Assembly (NCBI GenBank): GCA_020637295.1
Contig: JACJWF010000002.1
Coordinates: 186,001-250,000 of the forward strand
Origin: Acidimicrobiaceae bacterium
Lineage (GTDB): Bacteria > Actinomycetota > Acidimicrobiia > Acidimicrobiales > Ilumatobacteraceae
Reading direction: 5' to 3'
Length of the DNA: 64,000 bases
Shown here one piece after another: positions 1 through 7,751 of this stretch. Under the pieces are notes generated by a model. It was not told the origin of the DNA. It saw nothing but the letters and a program-made list of their open reading frames with translations, and did not search any database. Both the position numbers and the translations under genes were made by a program. Position 1 is the first letter of the stretch, and every line of letters begins with the position of its first letter.

Positions 1-333
1 GTGCTCGCCGCGCTGCATCGGGCCGACGGCGAACTGACGATGGGCGAGTTGTCGCAGCAACTGCTGGTCTCCAACGGCAATGCCACGGCGGTGGTGGACC
101 GGCTGGAGCGCGACGGGCTGGTTCGTCGCGCGCCGTCGCCGGCCGATCGCCGTGTCGTGCGGGTCGGCCTGACGGCGGCGGGTGCGGCCCACTTCGAGGC
201 CCAGGCAGCGCCGCACGCCGCACGGGTGGACGCGCTGTTCAGCGGCCTCGGCGGCCACGACCTCGACCTGCTCGACGACCTGCTCCACCGGCTGGAGGCC
301 CACCTCCACCCCGAACCGAAAGGCACCCGATGA
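1..333 (+). CDS. MarR-family transcriptional regulator, 5' end cut off by window
   Basis: This is a winged-helix repressor of the MarR family. The visible 110 residues contain the HTH (TMGELSQQLLVSNGNATAVVDRLERD is spread over residues 13-36) and the wing with the family's ADRR-VVRVGLT signature near residues 48-58, followed by a C-terminal dimerisation helix. MarR proteins are usually 140-160 residues and start with a dimerisation helix that is missing here, so the gene almost certainly begins before base 1. Its stop overlaps the ATG of the enoyl-CoA hydratase-like gene by four bases, so it is co-transcribed with the downstream CoA-thioester genes. It probably represses that operon in the absence of an aromatic acid or its CoA ester. 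The ligand is inferred. Confidence 0.85.
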   Translation: MLAALHRADGELTMGELSQQLLVSNGNATAVVDRLERDGLVRRAPSPADRRVVRVGLTAAGAAHFEAQAAPHAARVDALFSGLGGHDLDLLDDLLHRLEAHLHPEPKGTR

Positions 334-1148
334 CCCCCACCTCGATGGCCGGCCTGCGCCCACAGCACTTCCTGTGGGAGGTGCAGGACCGGGTGGCGAC
401 GATCCGCCTGGATCGTCCGGAACGAAAGAACCCGCTGACGTTCGACAGTTACGCCGAACTGCGCGACACGTTCCGGGCGCTGAGCTCCGCCGACGACGTG
501 GACGTCGTGGTGCTCGGCTCCAACGGCGGCAACTTCTGCTCGGGCGGCGACGTGCACGAGATCATCGGCCCGCTGGTGGCGATGGACATGAAGCAACTGC
601 TGGCGTTCACCCGGATGACCGGTGACCTGGTGAAGGCCATGATCGGGTGCGGCAAGCCGATCATCGCCGCCGTGGACGGGGTCTGCGTGGGGGCCGGGGC
701 GATCATGGCGATGGCCGCCGACCTGCGCCTGGCCACGCCGCAGGCCAGCACCGCCTTCCTGTTCACCAGGGTGGGCCTGGCCGGCTGCGACATGGGCGCC
801 TGCGCCGTCCTGCCCCGCATCATCGGGCAGGGGAGGGCCGCGGAGCTGCTGTACACGGGGCGGTCGTTCACTGGCGAGGAAGGCGAGCGGTGGGGCTTCT
901 ACAACTCGCTCCACGATGCGGCCGCCCTCGACGGCGCAGCGCTGGACCTGGCCCGCCGCCTGGCCGCTGGGCCGACGTTCGCCCACGGGATCACCAAGAC
1001 CCAGCTCAACCACGAGTGGAGCATGGGGCTGGAGCAGGCGATCGAGGCCGAAGCCCAGGCGCAGGCGATCTGCATGCAGACGAAGGACTTCGAGCGCGCC
1101 TACCACGCGTTCGTGGCCAAGCAGCGGCCCGTCTTCGAGGGCGATTGA
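330..1148 (+). CDS. enoyl-CoA hydratase/isomerase-family protein with degenerate catalytic glutamates
   Basis: This is a 272-residue crotonase-fold protein acting on an acyl-CoA. The SGGD oxyanion-hole segment (residues 71-74) and the second oxyanion region GAGAIMAMAAD (121-131) are present. Aligning by eye to rat mitochondrial enoyl-CoA hydratase, the positions of the two catalytic glutamates (E144, E164) appear as Ile125 and Thr146/Arg147, so a simple hydratase reaction is doubtful. Known crotonase relatives without these residues act as hydrolases, ring-openers or isomerases. It sits in an overlapping operon with MarR, a RidA-like protein and a benzoate/aminobenzoate-type CoA ligase. This set resembles clusters for aerobic degradation of 2-aminobenzoate or salicylate as CoA thioesters. 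The family is certain and the substrate is not. Confidence 0.85.
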   Translation: MTPTSMAGLRPQHFLWEVQDRVATIRLDRPERKNPLTFDSYAELRDTFRALSSADDVDVVVLGSNGGNFCSGGDVHEIIGPLVAMDMKQLLAFTRMTGDLVKAMIGCGKPIIAAVDGVCVGAGAIMAMAADLRLATPQASTAFLFTRVGLAGCDMGACAVLPRIIGQGRAAELLYTGRSFTGEEGERWGFYNSLHDAAALDGAALDLARRLAAGPTFAHGITKTQLNHEWSMGLEQAIEAEAQAQAICMQTKDFERAYHAFVAKQRPVFEGD

Positions 1149-1173
1149 ACAGGGACGACACACAGGGGGCACC

Positions 1174-1578
1174 ATGAGCGACTCACCACACCAGTTCCTC
1201 CAGCCGCCGGGCTGGAAGCGGGCCAAGGGCTACGCCAACGGCGTGGTCGCCGAAGGCCGCACGGTCTACCTCGGCGGGATGATCGGCTGGAACGGCCAGC
1301 AGCAGTTCGAGACGGACGACTTCGTGGGCCAGTTCCGCCAGTGCCTGCAGAACATCGTGGACGTGCTGGCCGAGGCGGGCGCCGGCCCCGAGCACCTGGT
1401 GCGCCTCACCTGGTACGTCACCAGCCGTGACGAGTACCTGGAGAACCTGGCGGGCATCGGTCAGGCCTACCGCGAGGTGATCGGCCGCCACTTCCCAGCG
1501 ATGGCCGTGGTGCAGGTGGTGGCGCTGATGGAGGCGCGGGCGAAGGTGGAGATCGAGGCCACGGCGGTGGTGCCGTGA
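1174..1578 (+). CDS. RidA/YjgF-like protein lacking the imine-hydrolase arginine
   Basis: A 134-residue Rid-superfamily protein, full length for the family, with the C-terminal KVEIEATAV strand. Canonical RidA hydrolyses reactive 2-aminoacrylate imines and needs an arginine (R105 in E. coli) just before this strand. The corresponding stretch here reads VQVVALMEARAK, with Ala117 at that position, so it probably belongs to one of the non-deaminating Rid subgroups. Genes of this kind recur in aminobenzoate/salicylate-CoA clusters. The start ATG lies 25 bases after the previous stop, following a purine-rich CAGGGGG. Its stop overlaps the GTG of the CoA ligase. Confidence 0.85.
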   Translation: MSDSPHQFLQPPGWKRAKGYANGVVAEGRTVYLGGMIGWNGQQQFETDDFVGQFRQCLQNIVDVLAEAGAGPEHLVRLTWYVTSRDEYLENLAGIGQAYREVIGRHFPAMAVVQVVALMEARAKVEIEATAVVP

Positions 1579-3203
1579 ACGCCCCGCTCGGCCCCACCGG
1601 GCACGTGGACACGTTCGCCCGCGACCACCTGCCGCCGGCCGAGGAGTGGCCGGAACTGTTGCTCGACGGCTTCGACTACCCGGAGTACCTCAACGCTGCA
1701 GTCGAGTTGACGGACCGGATGGTGGAGCGCGGCTTCGGCGACCACACCGCCCTCATCGGCAACGGCCGGCGCCGCACCTACAAGGAGCTCACCGACTGGA
1801 CAAACCGGCTGGCCCACGCGCTGACGGAGGACTACGGGGTGGTGCCGGGCAACCGGGTGCTGATCCGCTCCGCCAACAACCCGGCGATGGTGGCCTGCTG
1901 GCTGGCCGCCACGAAGGCGGGCGCGGTGGTGGTGAACACCATGCCCATGCTGCGCGCAGGTGAACTGGGCCAGATCGTGGACATCGCCGAGGTGTCGCTG
2001 GCGCTGTGCGACACCCGGCTGATGGACGAGATGGTGGCGTGCGCCAAGGACAGCCGGTTCCTCACCAAGGTCGTCGGCTTCGACGGCACCGCCAACCATG
2101 ATGCGGAACTGGACCGGGTGGCGCTGAACAAGCCCGTTCGTTACGAGGCGCCGCCCACCGGCCGCGACGACGTGGCCCTGCTGGGCTTCACCAGTGGCAC
2201 CACCGGCCGGCCGAAGGCCACCATGCACTTCCACCGCGACCTGCTGATCATCGCCGACGGCTACGCCAAGGAGGTGTTGGGGGTGACGCCCGACGACGTG
2301 TTCGTGGGCTCGCCGCCACTGGCGTTCACGTTCGGCCTCGGCGGCCTGGCCGTGTTCCCCCTGCGCTTCGGGGCCGCGGCCACGCTGCTGGAGAACGCCT
2401 CGCCGCCGAACCTCATCGAGATCATCCAGGAGTACCGGGCCACGGTCTGTTTCACCGCGCCCACGGCCTACCGGGCGATGCTCGCCGCGATGGCGGACGG
2501 TGCCGACCTGTCGTCGCTGCGGGCCGCCGTGTCCGCGGGCGAGACCCTGCCCGCCCCGGTGTACGACGCATGGATGGCCACCACCGGCAAGCCGATGCTC
2601 GACGGCATTGGCGCCACCGAACTGCTGCACATCTTCATCACCAACCGCTTCGACGACTCCCGTCCGGGTTGCACCGGGCGGCCCGTCGGCGGCTACCGGG
2701 CCAGGGTGGTGGACGACGACATGAACGAGGTGCCCCGCGGCACCGTTGGCCGGCTGGCGGTGCAGGGCCCCACCGGCTGCCGCTACCTCGCCGATGACCG
2801 CCAGCGCCGCTACGTGCAGGACGGCTGGAACCTCACCGGCGACTCCTTCGTGCAGGACGACGACGGCTACTTCCACTTCGCCGCCCGCAGCGACGACATG
2901 ATCATCTCCAGCGGCTACAACATCGCCGGCCCGGAGGTGGAGGCCGCGCTGCTGGCCCACCCCGACGTCGCCGAGTGCGCGGTGATCGGCGTGCCCGACG
3001 AGGCCCGCGGCCAGATCGTGCAGGCTCATGTGGTGCTGAAGGAGGGCGTGACGGCAAACGACGCCGCGGCCGCCAGCCTGCAGGAGCACGTGAAGGCGAC
3101 GATCGCGCCCTACAAGTACCCGCGCTCGGTCGTGTTCACCGAGGCGCTGCCGAAGACGCAGACGGGCAAGATCCAGCGCTTCCGGCTGCGCGAGCCGGGC
3201 TGA
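1575..3203 (+). CDS. AMP-forming acyl-CoA ligase, benzoate/2-aminobenzoate-CoA ligase type
   Basis: This 542-residue ANL-superfamily enzyme activates a carboxylic acid with ATP to an acyl-adenylate and then to the CoA thioester. The P-loop TSGTTGRPKA is at residues 206-215. A hinge region follows near the DDGYFHFAARSDDMI stretch. The C-terminal catalytic lysine lies in PKTQTGKIQ near residue 530. The SPPLAFTFGLGG and TAPTAYRAML segments are typical of the benzoate/2-aminobenzoate-CoA ligase branch rather than fatty-acid ligases. The GTG start overlaps the RidA stop (GTGA). With the upstream crotonase, Rid protein and MarR regulator it suggests CoA-dependent catabolism of an aromatic acid. Oxygenase genes for the next step are not in the window and could lie upstream of base 1. 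Confidence 0.85.
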   Translation: MNAPLGPTGHVDTFARDHLPPAEEWPELLLDGFDYPEYLNAAVELTDRMVERGFGDHTALIGNGRRRTYKELTDWTNRLAHALTEDYGVVPGNRVLIRSANNPAMVACWLAATKAGAVVVNTMPMLRAGELGQIVDIAEVSLALCDTRLMDEMVACAKDSRFLTKVVGFDGTANHDAELDRVALNKPVRYEAPPTGRDDVALLGFTSGTTGRPKATMHFHRDLLIIADGYAKEVLGVTPDDVFVGSPPLAFTFGLGGLAVFPLRFGAAATLLENASPPNLIEIIQEYRATVCFTAPTAYRAMLAAMADGADLSSLRAAVSAGETLPAPVYDAWMATTGKPMLDGIGATELLHIFITNRFDDSRPGCTGRPVGGYRARVVDDDMNEVPRGTVGRLAVQGPTGCRYLADDRQRRYVQDGWNLTGDSFVQDDDGYFHFAARSDDMIISSGYNIAGPEVEAALLAHPDVAECAVIGVPDEARGQIVQAHVVLKEGVTANDAAAASLQEHVKATIAPYKYPRSVVFTEALPKTQTGKIQRFRLREPG

Positions 3204-3219
3204 GGCGCCAGCGGGCCGG

Positions 3220-3832
3220 TCAGTTGGAGCTCAGGTCGTCGGGCGCGTCGGCCAGCCATGCCAATCGCCCGCCCTGCCGGCGCAGCACGGCACGCCACAG
3301 CAGATCCGGCCGGGCGGTGAACACGTCCGGCCGTCTCCGCCGGCACCACGATCCAGGCGCCGTCGGTGAGCTCGCTGTCGAGCTGGAACGGGCCCCATCC
3401 CGAGTAGCCGCGGAACACCCGCAACGTCCGCACACGGTCCGCCACCACCACCGGGTCGTGGGCCAGGTCCACCGAGCCGAGGTCGCCCACCACGGGGCTC
3501 CACGCCCCTTCGGCGGGCCCGTCCAGCCGGGCCAGCGCGATCAGTGCGTCCAACTCCACCGGGCCGCCGTTGAACAGTTCGGCCGGCGTGCTGAGGAACG
3601 GGGTCCAACGGTCCAGTTGTTCGGGTATCGGCAGCCCTGACGGTCGGTTGAGCACCACCCCGACGGCGCCCTCGTCGTGGTGCTCCAGCACGTACACGAC
3701 GGTGCGGTCGAAGTTGGGATCCTCCAGCGGCGGGGTGGCGACGAGCAGCTTGCCCTTGCACGACCCGGGGAAGGGTGTGTCGGGAGTCTCATCGTCGGCC
3801 ACGTCATCATTGTGCCGCGGCGGCGTCCCCAT
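3220..3832 (-). pseudogene. YqgE/AlgH-family (DUF179) gene with a frameshift near its 3' end
   Basis: From 3832 downwards the reading frame encodes a typical YqgE/AlgH protein: GSCKGKLLVATP, LEDPNFDRTVVYVLEH, GVVLNRPSG, FNGGPVE, FRGYSGWGPFQLDSEL and GAWIVVPAE. After about base 3332 this frame leaves the family and runs on to 3110. The expected family ending (DVFTARPDLLWRAVLRRQGG, then LAWLADAPDDLSSN and a stop at 3220) lies in another frame. Removing one base from the GGCCGG run at about 3327-3332 would give a continuous 200-residue protein. Either the gene carries a real one-base insertion or the assembly has an error. The family function is unknown. It is divergent from the DUF4230 gene. 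Confidence 0.8.
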
Positions 3833-3869
3833 ACGGTTCCCCCGGAACCGTCAGGAGACATACCCCACC

Positions 3870-4529
3870 ATGTGGAACAACAGGAACCGCCGCCGGTTCA
3901 GCCCCTTTCTCGTCGGTCTCGGCGTCATGGTCGGCCTCGTGGTCGCCGCCGTCACCGTCATCGGCCGCCTCTGGGGCATGCCGTTCACCACGGAGACCGT
4001 CGATCACTCACCGCCCGTCGTCATCGTCGACCTGCGCGACCTGGCCGAGTACCACGCTGCGCAGGCCCAGTTCGAAGTCACCATCGACGAGGAGCACGAC
4101 GTGCAGTGGCTGCCGTCGGCCCTCGCCGGTGAGCGTGTCCAGTTCGTCGGGGTCGGCACGGTGGACGCCATCGTCGACTTCTCCACGCTGGCGACCGACG
4201 CCATCACCGTGAGCGCCGACGGCACGTCGGTGGAGGTCGTGGTGCCGCACCCGGTGCTGGCCGACCCCGTGCTGGACCACGACCAGAGCCATGTGATGAA
4301 CCGCGACCGCGGGCTGTTCAACCGGATCGGCGGGCTGTTCAGCGACAACCCGACCAGCGAGGACGGACTGTACGAGGCCGCGGACGCCAAGATGTCCGCT
4401 GCCGCGCTGGAGTCCGACCTGCTGCAGCGGGCCGAGGACAACACCCGGCTGATGCTGTACACCCTGCTGCGCAACCTCGGCTTCCAGCACGTGAACGTGG
4501 AGTTCGGCCGCCCCGGTGGCCCTGACTGA
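3870..4529 (+). CDS. DUF4230-family membrane-anchored protein
   Basis: This 219-residue protein has one N-terminal membrane segment (about residues 11-35, FSPFLVGLGVMVGLVVAAVT) and an extracytoplasmic domain that matches the general form of DUF4230: VVIVDLRDLAEYHAAQAQFEV, a central GTVDAIVDF, and a C-terminal helix ending RLMLYTLLRNLGFQHVNVEF. The function of the family is unknown. The start ATG is chosen because CAGGAGA stands 12 bases before it. The open frame extends further upstream but only antisense to yqgE. It is divergent from the frameshifted yqgE with only 37 bases between them. Confidence 0.8.
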   Translation: MWNNRNRRRFSPFLVGLGVMVGLVVAAVTVIGRLWGMPFTTETVDHSPPVVIVDLRDLAEYHAAQAQFEVTIDEEHDVQWLPSALAGERVQFVGVGTVDAIVDFSTLATDAITVSADGTSVEVVVPHPVLADPVLDHDQSHVMNRDRGLFNRIGGLFSDNPTSEDGLYEAADAKMSAAALESDLLQRAEDNTRLMLYTLLRNLGFQHVNVEFGRPGGPD

Positions 4530-4534
4530 CCTCC

Positions 4535-4540
4535 TAAGGT
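4535..4540 (+). promoter_or_regulatory. -10 hexamer TAAGGT of a probable leaderless promoter
   Basis: TAAGGT lies six bases before the GTG at 4547 and no Shine-Dalgarno sequence is present. Transcription would start at or next to the start codon. It follows the pattern seen before many genes in this window. Confidence 0.5.
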
Positions 4541-4546
4541 CGGGGC

Positions 4547-5755
4547 GTGCGCGTCGTCGAGATCGAGACCTTCGTCATCGCCAACCCGCCCCCGTCGTGG
4601 GGCGGGCCGTACTTCGTGGTGGTCAAGGTCACGACGGACGACGGGTACGTCGGCTATGGCGAGCACTATGGGTCGTCCGTCGGGCCAGCCGTGGTCACTG
4701 CGGTGATCGACGACGTGGCACGCCGTTGCCTCGTCGGCCACGATCCGCACCGCATCGAACGGTTCTGGCGCATGGCGTACTCGCTGGGCTTCACCCAACG
4801 CCCGGACGTCACGGTGCAGGGCGCCGTCAGCGCGCTGGAGATCGCCTGCTGGGACATCATCGGCAAGGCCGCCGGCAGACCGGTGCATGACCTGCTGGGC
4901 GGGCGCGTGCATGAGGCCGTGCGGTCGTACACCTACCTGTACCCCCGCGACGGCGACGCTGCGTCGGTGTACACGGACCCGGCCACGGCCGCGGCCCGCG
5001 CCGCCGAGGAGGTGGGGCGCGGGTTCACTGCCGTGAAGTTCGATCCGTGCGGGCCGTACACGGTGATGGGCGGGCACCAGCCCCGTCCGGACGATGTAGC
5101 GACGGCGGTTGCGGTGACCCGTACGGTGCGCGATGCGGTCGGCAGCAGGGCCGACATCCTTGTCGGCACGCACGGGCAGTTCACCGCGGCCGGGGCGATC
5201 CGGATGAGCCGCCATCTCGCTCCCTACGATCCCCTGTGGTTCGAGGAGCCGGTTCCGCCCGATGACATCGACGCGCTCGCCCAGGTGGCTGCGGCGTCAC
5301 CGATACCGATCGCCTCGGGGGAACGATGGACCACGAAGTACGAGTTCGCCCGCGCCCTCGAACGCAGGGCGGTGTCGATCGCGCAGCCCAATGTGGGCCG
5401 GTGCGGTGGCCTGATGGAGGCGAAGAAGATCGCTTCCATCGCTGAGGCGTTCGGCGCTCAACTGGCGCCGCACTGCTACAACGGGCCGATCGGCCTGATC
5501 GCCGGCCTCGCTGTCGCGTGCACGTCGCCCAACACGCTGCTGCTGGAGACGATCGGCACCATCGAGGGCTTTCACCGCGACCTGGTGTGCACCGACGTGG
5601 AGTGGGTCGATGGCAGGGTCGTGCCGTCGATGGAGCCCGGGCTGGGTGTGACGCTGAACGAGGACGTCGCCCGCGCGCACGCCTACACCGGCGACGACCT
5701 GCACCTCACGATGTGGCGTTCGCCCATCGACTCCGCGGAGTTCCACGACCGCTGA
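4547..5755 (+). CDS. mandelate racemase/muconate lactonizing enzyme-family protein
   Basis: A 402-residue enolase-superfamily protein with an N-terminal capping domain (residues 1-125) and a TIM barrel. K164-x-D166 (VKFDP) occupies the second-strand catalytic position. FEEPV and ASGER supply the second and third metal-ligand glutamates, and LAPHCYNGPIG contains the late-barrel histidine. The overall pattern is like sugar-acid dehydratases such as galactonate dehydratase. The third strand reads GTHGQ (207-211), where dehydratases have a D-F-H-G metal-ligand motif, so the first metal ligand seems to be absent or displaced. The substrate cannot be named. The GTG start sits directly behind a TAAGGT hexamer, so it is probably leaderless. 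It is not clearly in an operon with its neighbours. Confidence 0.85.
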   Translation: MRVVEIETFVIANPPPSWGGPYFVVVKVTTDDGYVGYGEHYGSSVGPAVVTAVIDDVARRCLVGHDPHRIERFWRMAYSLGFTQRPDVTVQGAVSALEIACWDIIGKAAGRPVHDLLGGRVHEAVRSYTYLYPRDGDAASVYTDPATAAARAAEEVGRGFTAVKFDPCGPYTVMGGHQPRPDDVATAVAVTRTVRDAVGSRADILVGTHGQFTAAGAIRMSRHLAPYDPLWFEEPVPPDDIDALAQVAAASPIPIASGERWTTKYEFARALERRAVSIAQPNVGRCGGLMEAKKIASIAEAFGAQLAPHCYNGPIGLIAGLAVACTSPNTLLLETIGTIEGFHRDLVCTDVEWVDGRVVPSMEPGLGVTLNEDVARAHAYTGDDLHLTMWRSPIDSAEFHDR

Positions 5756-5778
5756 CCGGCCTGTGTGAAAATCGGTCG

Positions 5779-6273
5779 GTGGACTCGATCGAGGTGGTGT
5801 TATGGCTGCTCGTTCTTGGCGGTAGTGCACTGGTCATCGGGATCGTGGCGATCAACGTGCGGAAGTCGCGCCGCGGGCTCGTCGTCTGGTGGATGAGCGC
5901 CTCCGTCGCGCTCGGGCTTTCGATCTTGTTCACGGCATCTGCTGCCACAGAGGTGCGCAAGATGGAGGCCCGAACCTCCTGCGTTGTGAGGCTGCTCGAT
6001 TTCGACAACGACAGCGTCAAGACGGTGCGCGTGCAGTGGTGGCCTCCGCGGGTGCAGTGCGAGTACGGCTACTCGTACACGAACGAACGAGAGGTCGTGT
6101 GGGAGTCGCGCTGGCTGATCTACCTTCCCGTCATCTTCATTCCTGTCGCTCTGGCAACCGCCCTCGGCGCGATCCGGAACACACGACTCCGCCGCCGTGC
6201 TGTCGCTCCGGACGGAGCCGATACCGTCACGCACGCAGAGCTGCCGACCGACGCTGGGCCGGTCGGAGGTTAG
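5779..6273 (+). CDS. hypothetical membrane protein
   Basis: I do not recognise this 164-residue protein. It has hydrophobic segments at about residues 6-24 (VVLWLLVLGGSALVIGIVAI) and 34-52, an extracytoplasmic loop with three cysteines, an aromatic VRVQWWPP stretch and a YGYSYTNERE segment, then a third membrane segment at about 118-138 and a basic tail. The GTG start is the first plausible codon after the upstream stop. The open frame continues upstream only inside the preceding gene. Base composition is visibly lower in GC than the neighbours. The stop overlaps the stop of the convergent next gene by two bases. Confidence 0.6.
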   Translation: MDSIEVVLWLLVLGGSALVIGIVAINVRKSRRGLVVWWMSASVALGLSILFTASAATEVRKMEARTSCVVRLLDFDNDSVKTVRVQWWPPRVQCEYGYSYTNEREVVWESRWLIYLPVIFIPVALATALGAIRNTRLRRRAVAPDGADTVTHAELPTDAGPVGG

Positions 6274-6794
6274 AGAGCTCGGACTGCGGCGATGATTTCG
6301 TAGGTGTCTTCGCGACTGAACCATTGAAGTGACAGGCGGTGTCGCAGCCCGTCCGTGCCCGTCCACACGATGATGCTGGGGTGCTGTCGCTGGCTCCAGC
6401 TGAGCCGAGGAATGACCGGTCCAGCGAGCACTGTGTAGGACTCGCTGCTGCCGTCTGTCGTGCTGGAACCACGCCAGGTGGCATCAGTGACGCCGGTCGC
6501 CGTCGCGGACACACGGTGATGGAGCAGTTCCAGACCGAGCACGGGTAGCGGTAGCAGCGCCACGGCCGCGAGTACTCGGAGCACTACAGGGGCGGAGGAG
6601 ACGAACGCAGTCAGGCTTGCGGCGACACAAATGAGCATCCACGGGACGATCCGCCACGGCGATGGGCGAAAGACCGCGGCATCCGCGCTGTAGCGCCCAG
6701 GCAGCTTCGTGCTTGCGGACGCCACATGACGCTCAAGACGGTCGATTGCGTCATCGGCGCCCTCCATACGCGCACGATATCGCTGGGCACCCAT
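6270..6794 (-). CDS. hypothetical membrane protein with possible PH-like C-terminal domain
   Basis: This 174-residue protein has a soluble N-terminus, two adjacent membrane segments at about residues 51-90 (IVPWMLICVAASLTAFV, then VLRVLAAVALLPLPVLG) and a C-terminal beta-rich part (SYTVLAGPVIPRL, SIIVWTGTDG, HRLSLQWFSRED). This layout is reminiscent of bacterial PH-like membrane proteins, but the match is by shape only. It is convergent with the preceding gene. A shorter start at an internal methionine ten residues in is equally possible. Composition is lower in GC than the chromosome around it. Confidence 0.55.
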   Translation of the reverse strand: MGAQRYRARMEGADDAIDRLERHVASASTKLPGRYSADAAVFRPSPWRIVPWMLICVAASLTAFVSSAPVVLRVLAAVALLPLPVLGLELLHHRVSATATGVTDATWRGSSTTDGSSESYTVLAGPVIPRLSWSQRQHPSIIVWTGTDGLRHRLSLQWFSREDTYEIIAAVRAL

Positions 6795-6851
6795 CCCGAC
6801 CTGCCGCTCGGGGCGGGTTGACGACTCGATCGGGAGCGGGCAAGTGCTCGG

Positions 6852-7043
6852 GTGTCAGAACAAGCCGAGCCGCATGATGCCGCTCCACAGACGGCTGCGG
6901 TGGCCGGTTGGTATCCGGACTCCGAGGTGGCACAGCGCACGTGGCTTCGCCACCCAGAGCTGCGTGATTGCTCGCTGGACATGAGACATGCAATCGGGCA
7001 CGATGCGGTCGTTTCTGGTGAGTGCGAGCGTCTTGAGGAGTGA
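6852..7043 (+). CDS. possible small ORF with a DUF2510-like start
   Basis: This 63-codon frame starts with GTG and contains AVAGWYPDSE, like the opening of DUF2510 tails in actinobacterial membrane proteins. The rest (QRTWLRHPELRD) does not continue the DUF2510 W-D-G pattern. There is no convincing ribosome binding site. It may be a remnant of a longer gene or chance. It ends three bases before the next gene's start. The rest of 6795-7046 shows nothing recognisable. Confidence 0.25.
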   Translation: MSEQAEPHDAAPQTAAVAGWYPDSEVAQRTWLRHPELRDCSLDMRHAIGHDAVVSGECERLEE

Positions 7044-7046
7044 TGA

Positions 7047-7523
7047 GTGGCGATCGAGGAGAACTTGGCAGCGACTGATCCTGACTCGCCGCTGCTCGAC
7101 ACGTCGACGTCCTTCGATGAACGATTCGATGAGCTGTTGGAGTACTGCGAGGGCGGGCAACCGTGGGTCGTTCAACTGGCGCCCTACAAGGACCACATCT
7201 CCGCAATGCTGGAGACACTCCACGCGGAGGATCGTGGCATCCCGGGAGGCGGAACGTTCTGGTACGAGGGTGTGCCGCTCGATGACGATGATGGCGACGT
7301 CATCTACGTGAGTCCGACGGTCGTTTCCAAGGCCGCCGCTGTGATCGGTGGTTTGACCGACGATGAGATTGCGGCGCTCTGGCAGCGCGCATCATCCAGC
7401 CGGTCAGGGTGGTTCGACGGACTGCCCCGCTCGGACGTCCAGGCAACGATGCGTGAGTTGCGGACGCTTGCACGAGAAGCTGCCGCACGGGGGCAAGGAA
7501 TGATTCGGTACTTGCTGATGTAG
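7047..7523 (+). CDS. hypothetical protein, weakly DUF1877-like
   Basis: A 158-residue soluble protein without a signal peptide. Its middle part (VIYVSPTVVSKAAAVIGGLTDDEIAALW) loosely resembles the segment of DUF1877/YfbM proteins in which a 'LTP..V..IA..L..LTEEEL' pattern occurs. An acidic LDDDDGD loop precedes it. The C-terminus is helical. I cannot assign a function. The GTG start follows GAGGAGTGAT. It belongs to the lower-GC islet and is followed by about 230 bases with no confident gene; only an imperfect GAGCGG/CCGCTC inverted repeat is visible at about 7537-7560. Confidence 0.55.
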   Translation: MAIEENLAATDPDSPLLDTSTSFDERFDELLEYCEGGQPWVVQLAPYKDHISAMLETLHAEDRGIPGGGTFWYEGVPLDDDDGDVIYVSPTVVSKAAAVIGGLTDDEIAALWQRASSSRSGWFDGLPRSDVQATMRELRTLAREAAARGQGMIRYLLM

Positions 7524-7738
7524 CTCATGGCTGGGTGAGCGGCACCGTGTTCTGCTCCGCTCGCCACACGGGGATGGTGTCGCCGCTCTGCCTGTCCATC
7601 CTTATCTGCTCGGCCCCCATGGGCGCTACTGCCCCCGGTCGACGCTGCAACGACCTGCCGAACCCCGCTGGTGGCTGCCGGGCGAGGGCCGTCGCAGCAC
7701 CGCGAACGGCGTCGAGGGGCCCGTGGAGGGCGGTCAAC

Positions 7739-7744
7739 TAGCCT
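7739..7744 (+). promoter_or_regulatory. -10 hexamer TAGCCT before the nrtR-like gene
   Basis: TAGCCT stands seven bases before the GTG at 7752 and there is no Shine-Dalgarno sequence. A leaderless transcript is likely and this supports the chosen start. Confidence 0.5.
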
Positions 7745-7751
7745 GCGCGAC

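Noticed and set aside
1467..3089. Long open frame antisense to the RidA and CoA-ligase genes (540 codons)
   Set aside because: It is a shadow of high-GC coding DNA: the product is a His/Gly/Val/Arg-rich string without domains, while the opposite strand encodes conserved enzymes.
7525..7741. Two overlapping opposite-strand ORFs of about 70 codons before nrtR
   Set aside because: Neither has a recognisable motif or ribosome binding site and they are mirror frames of each other; left as intergenic.
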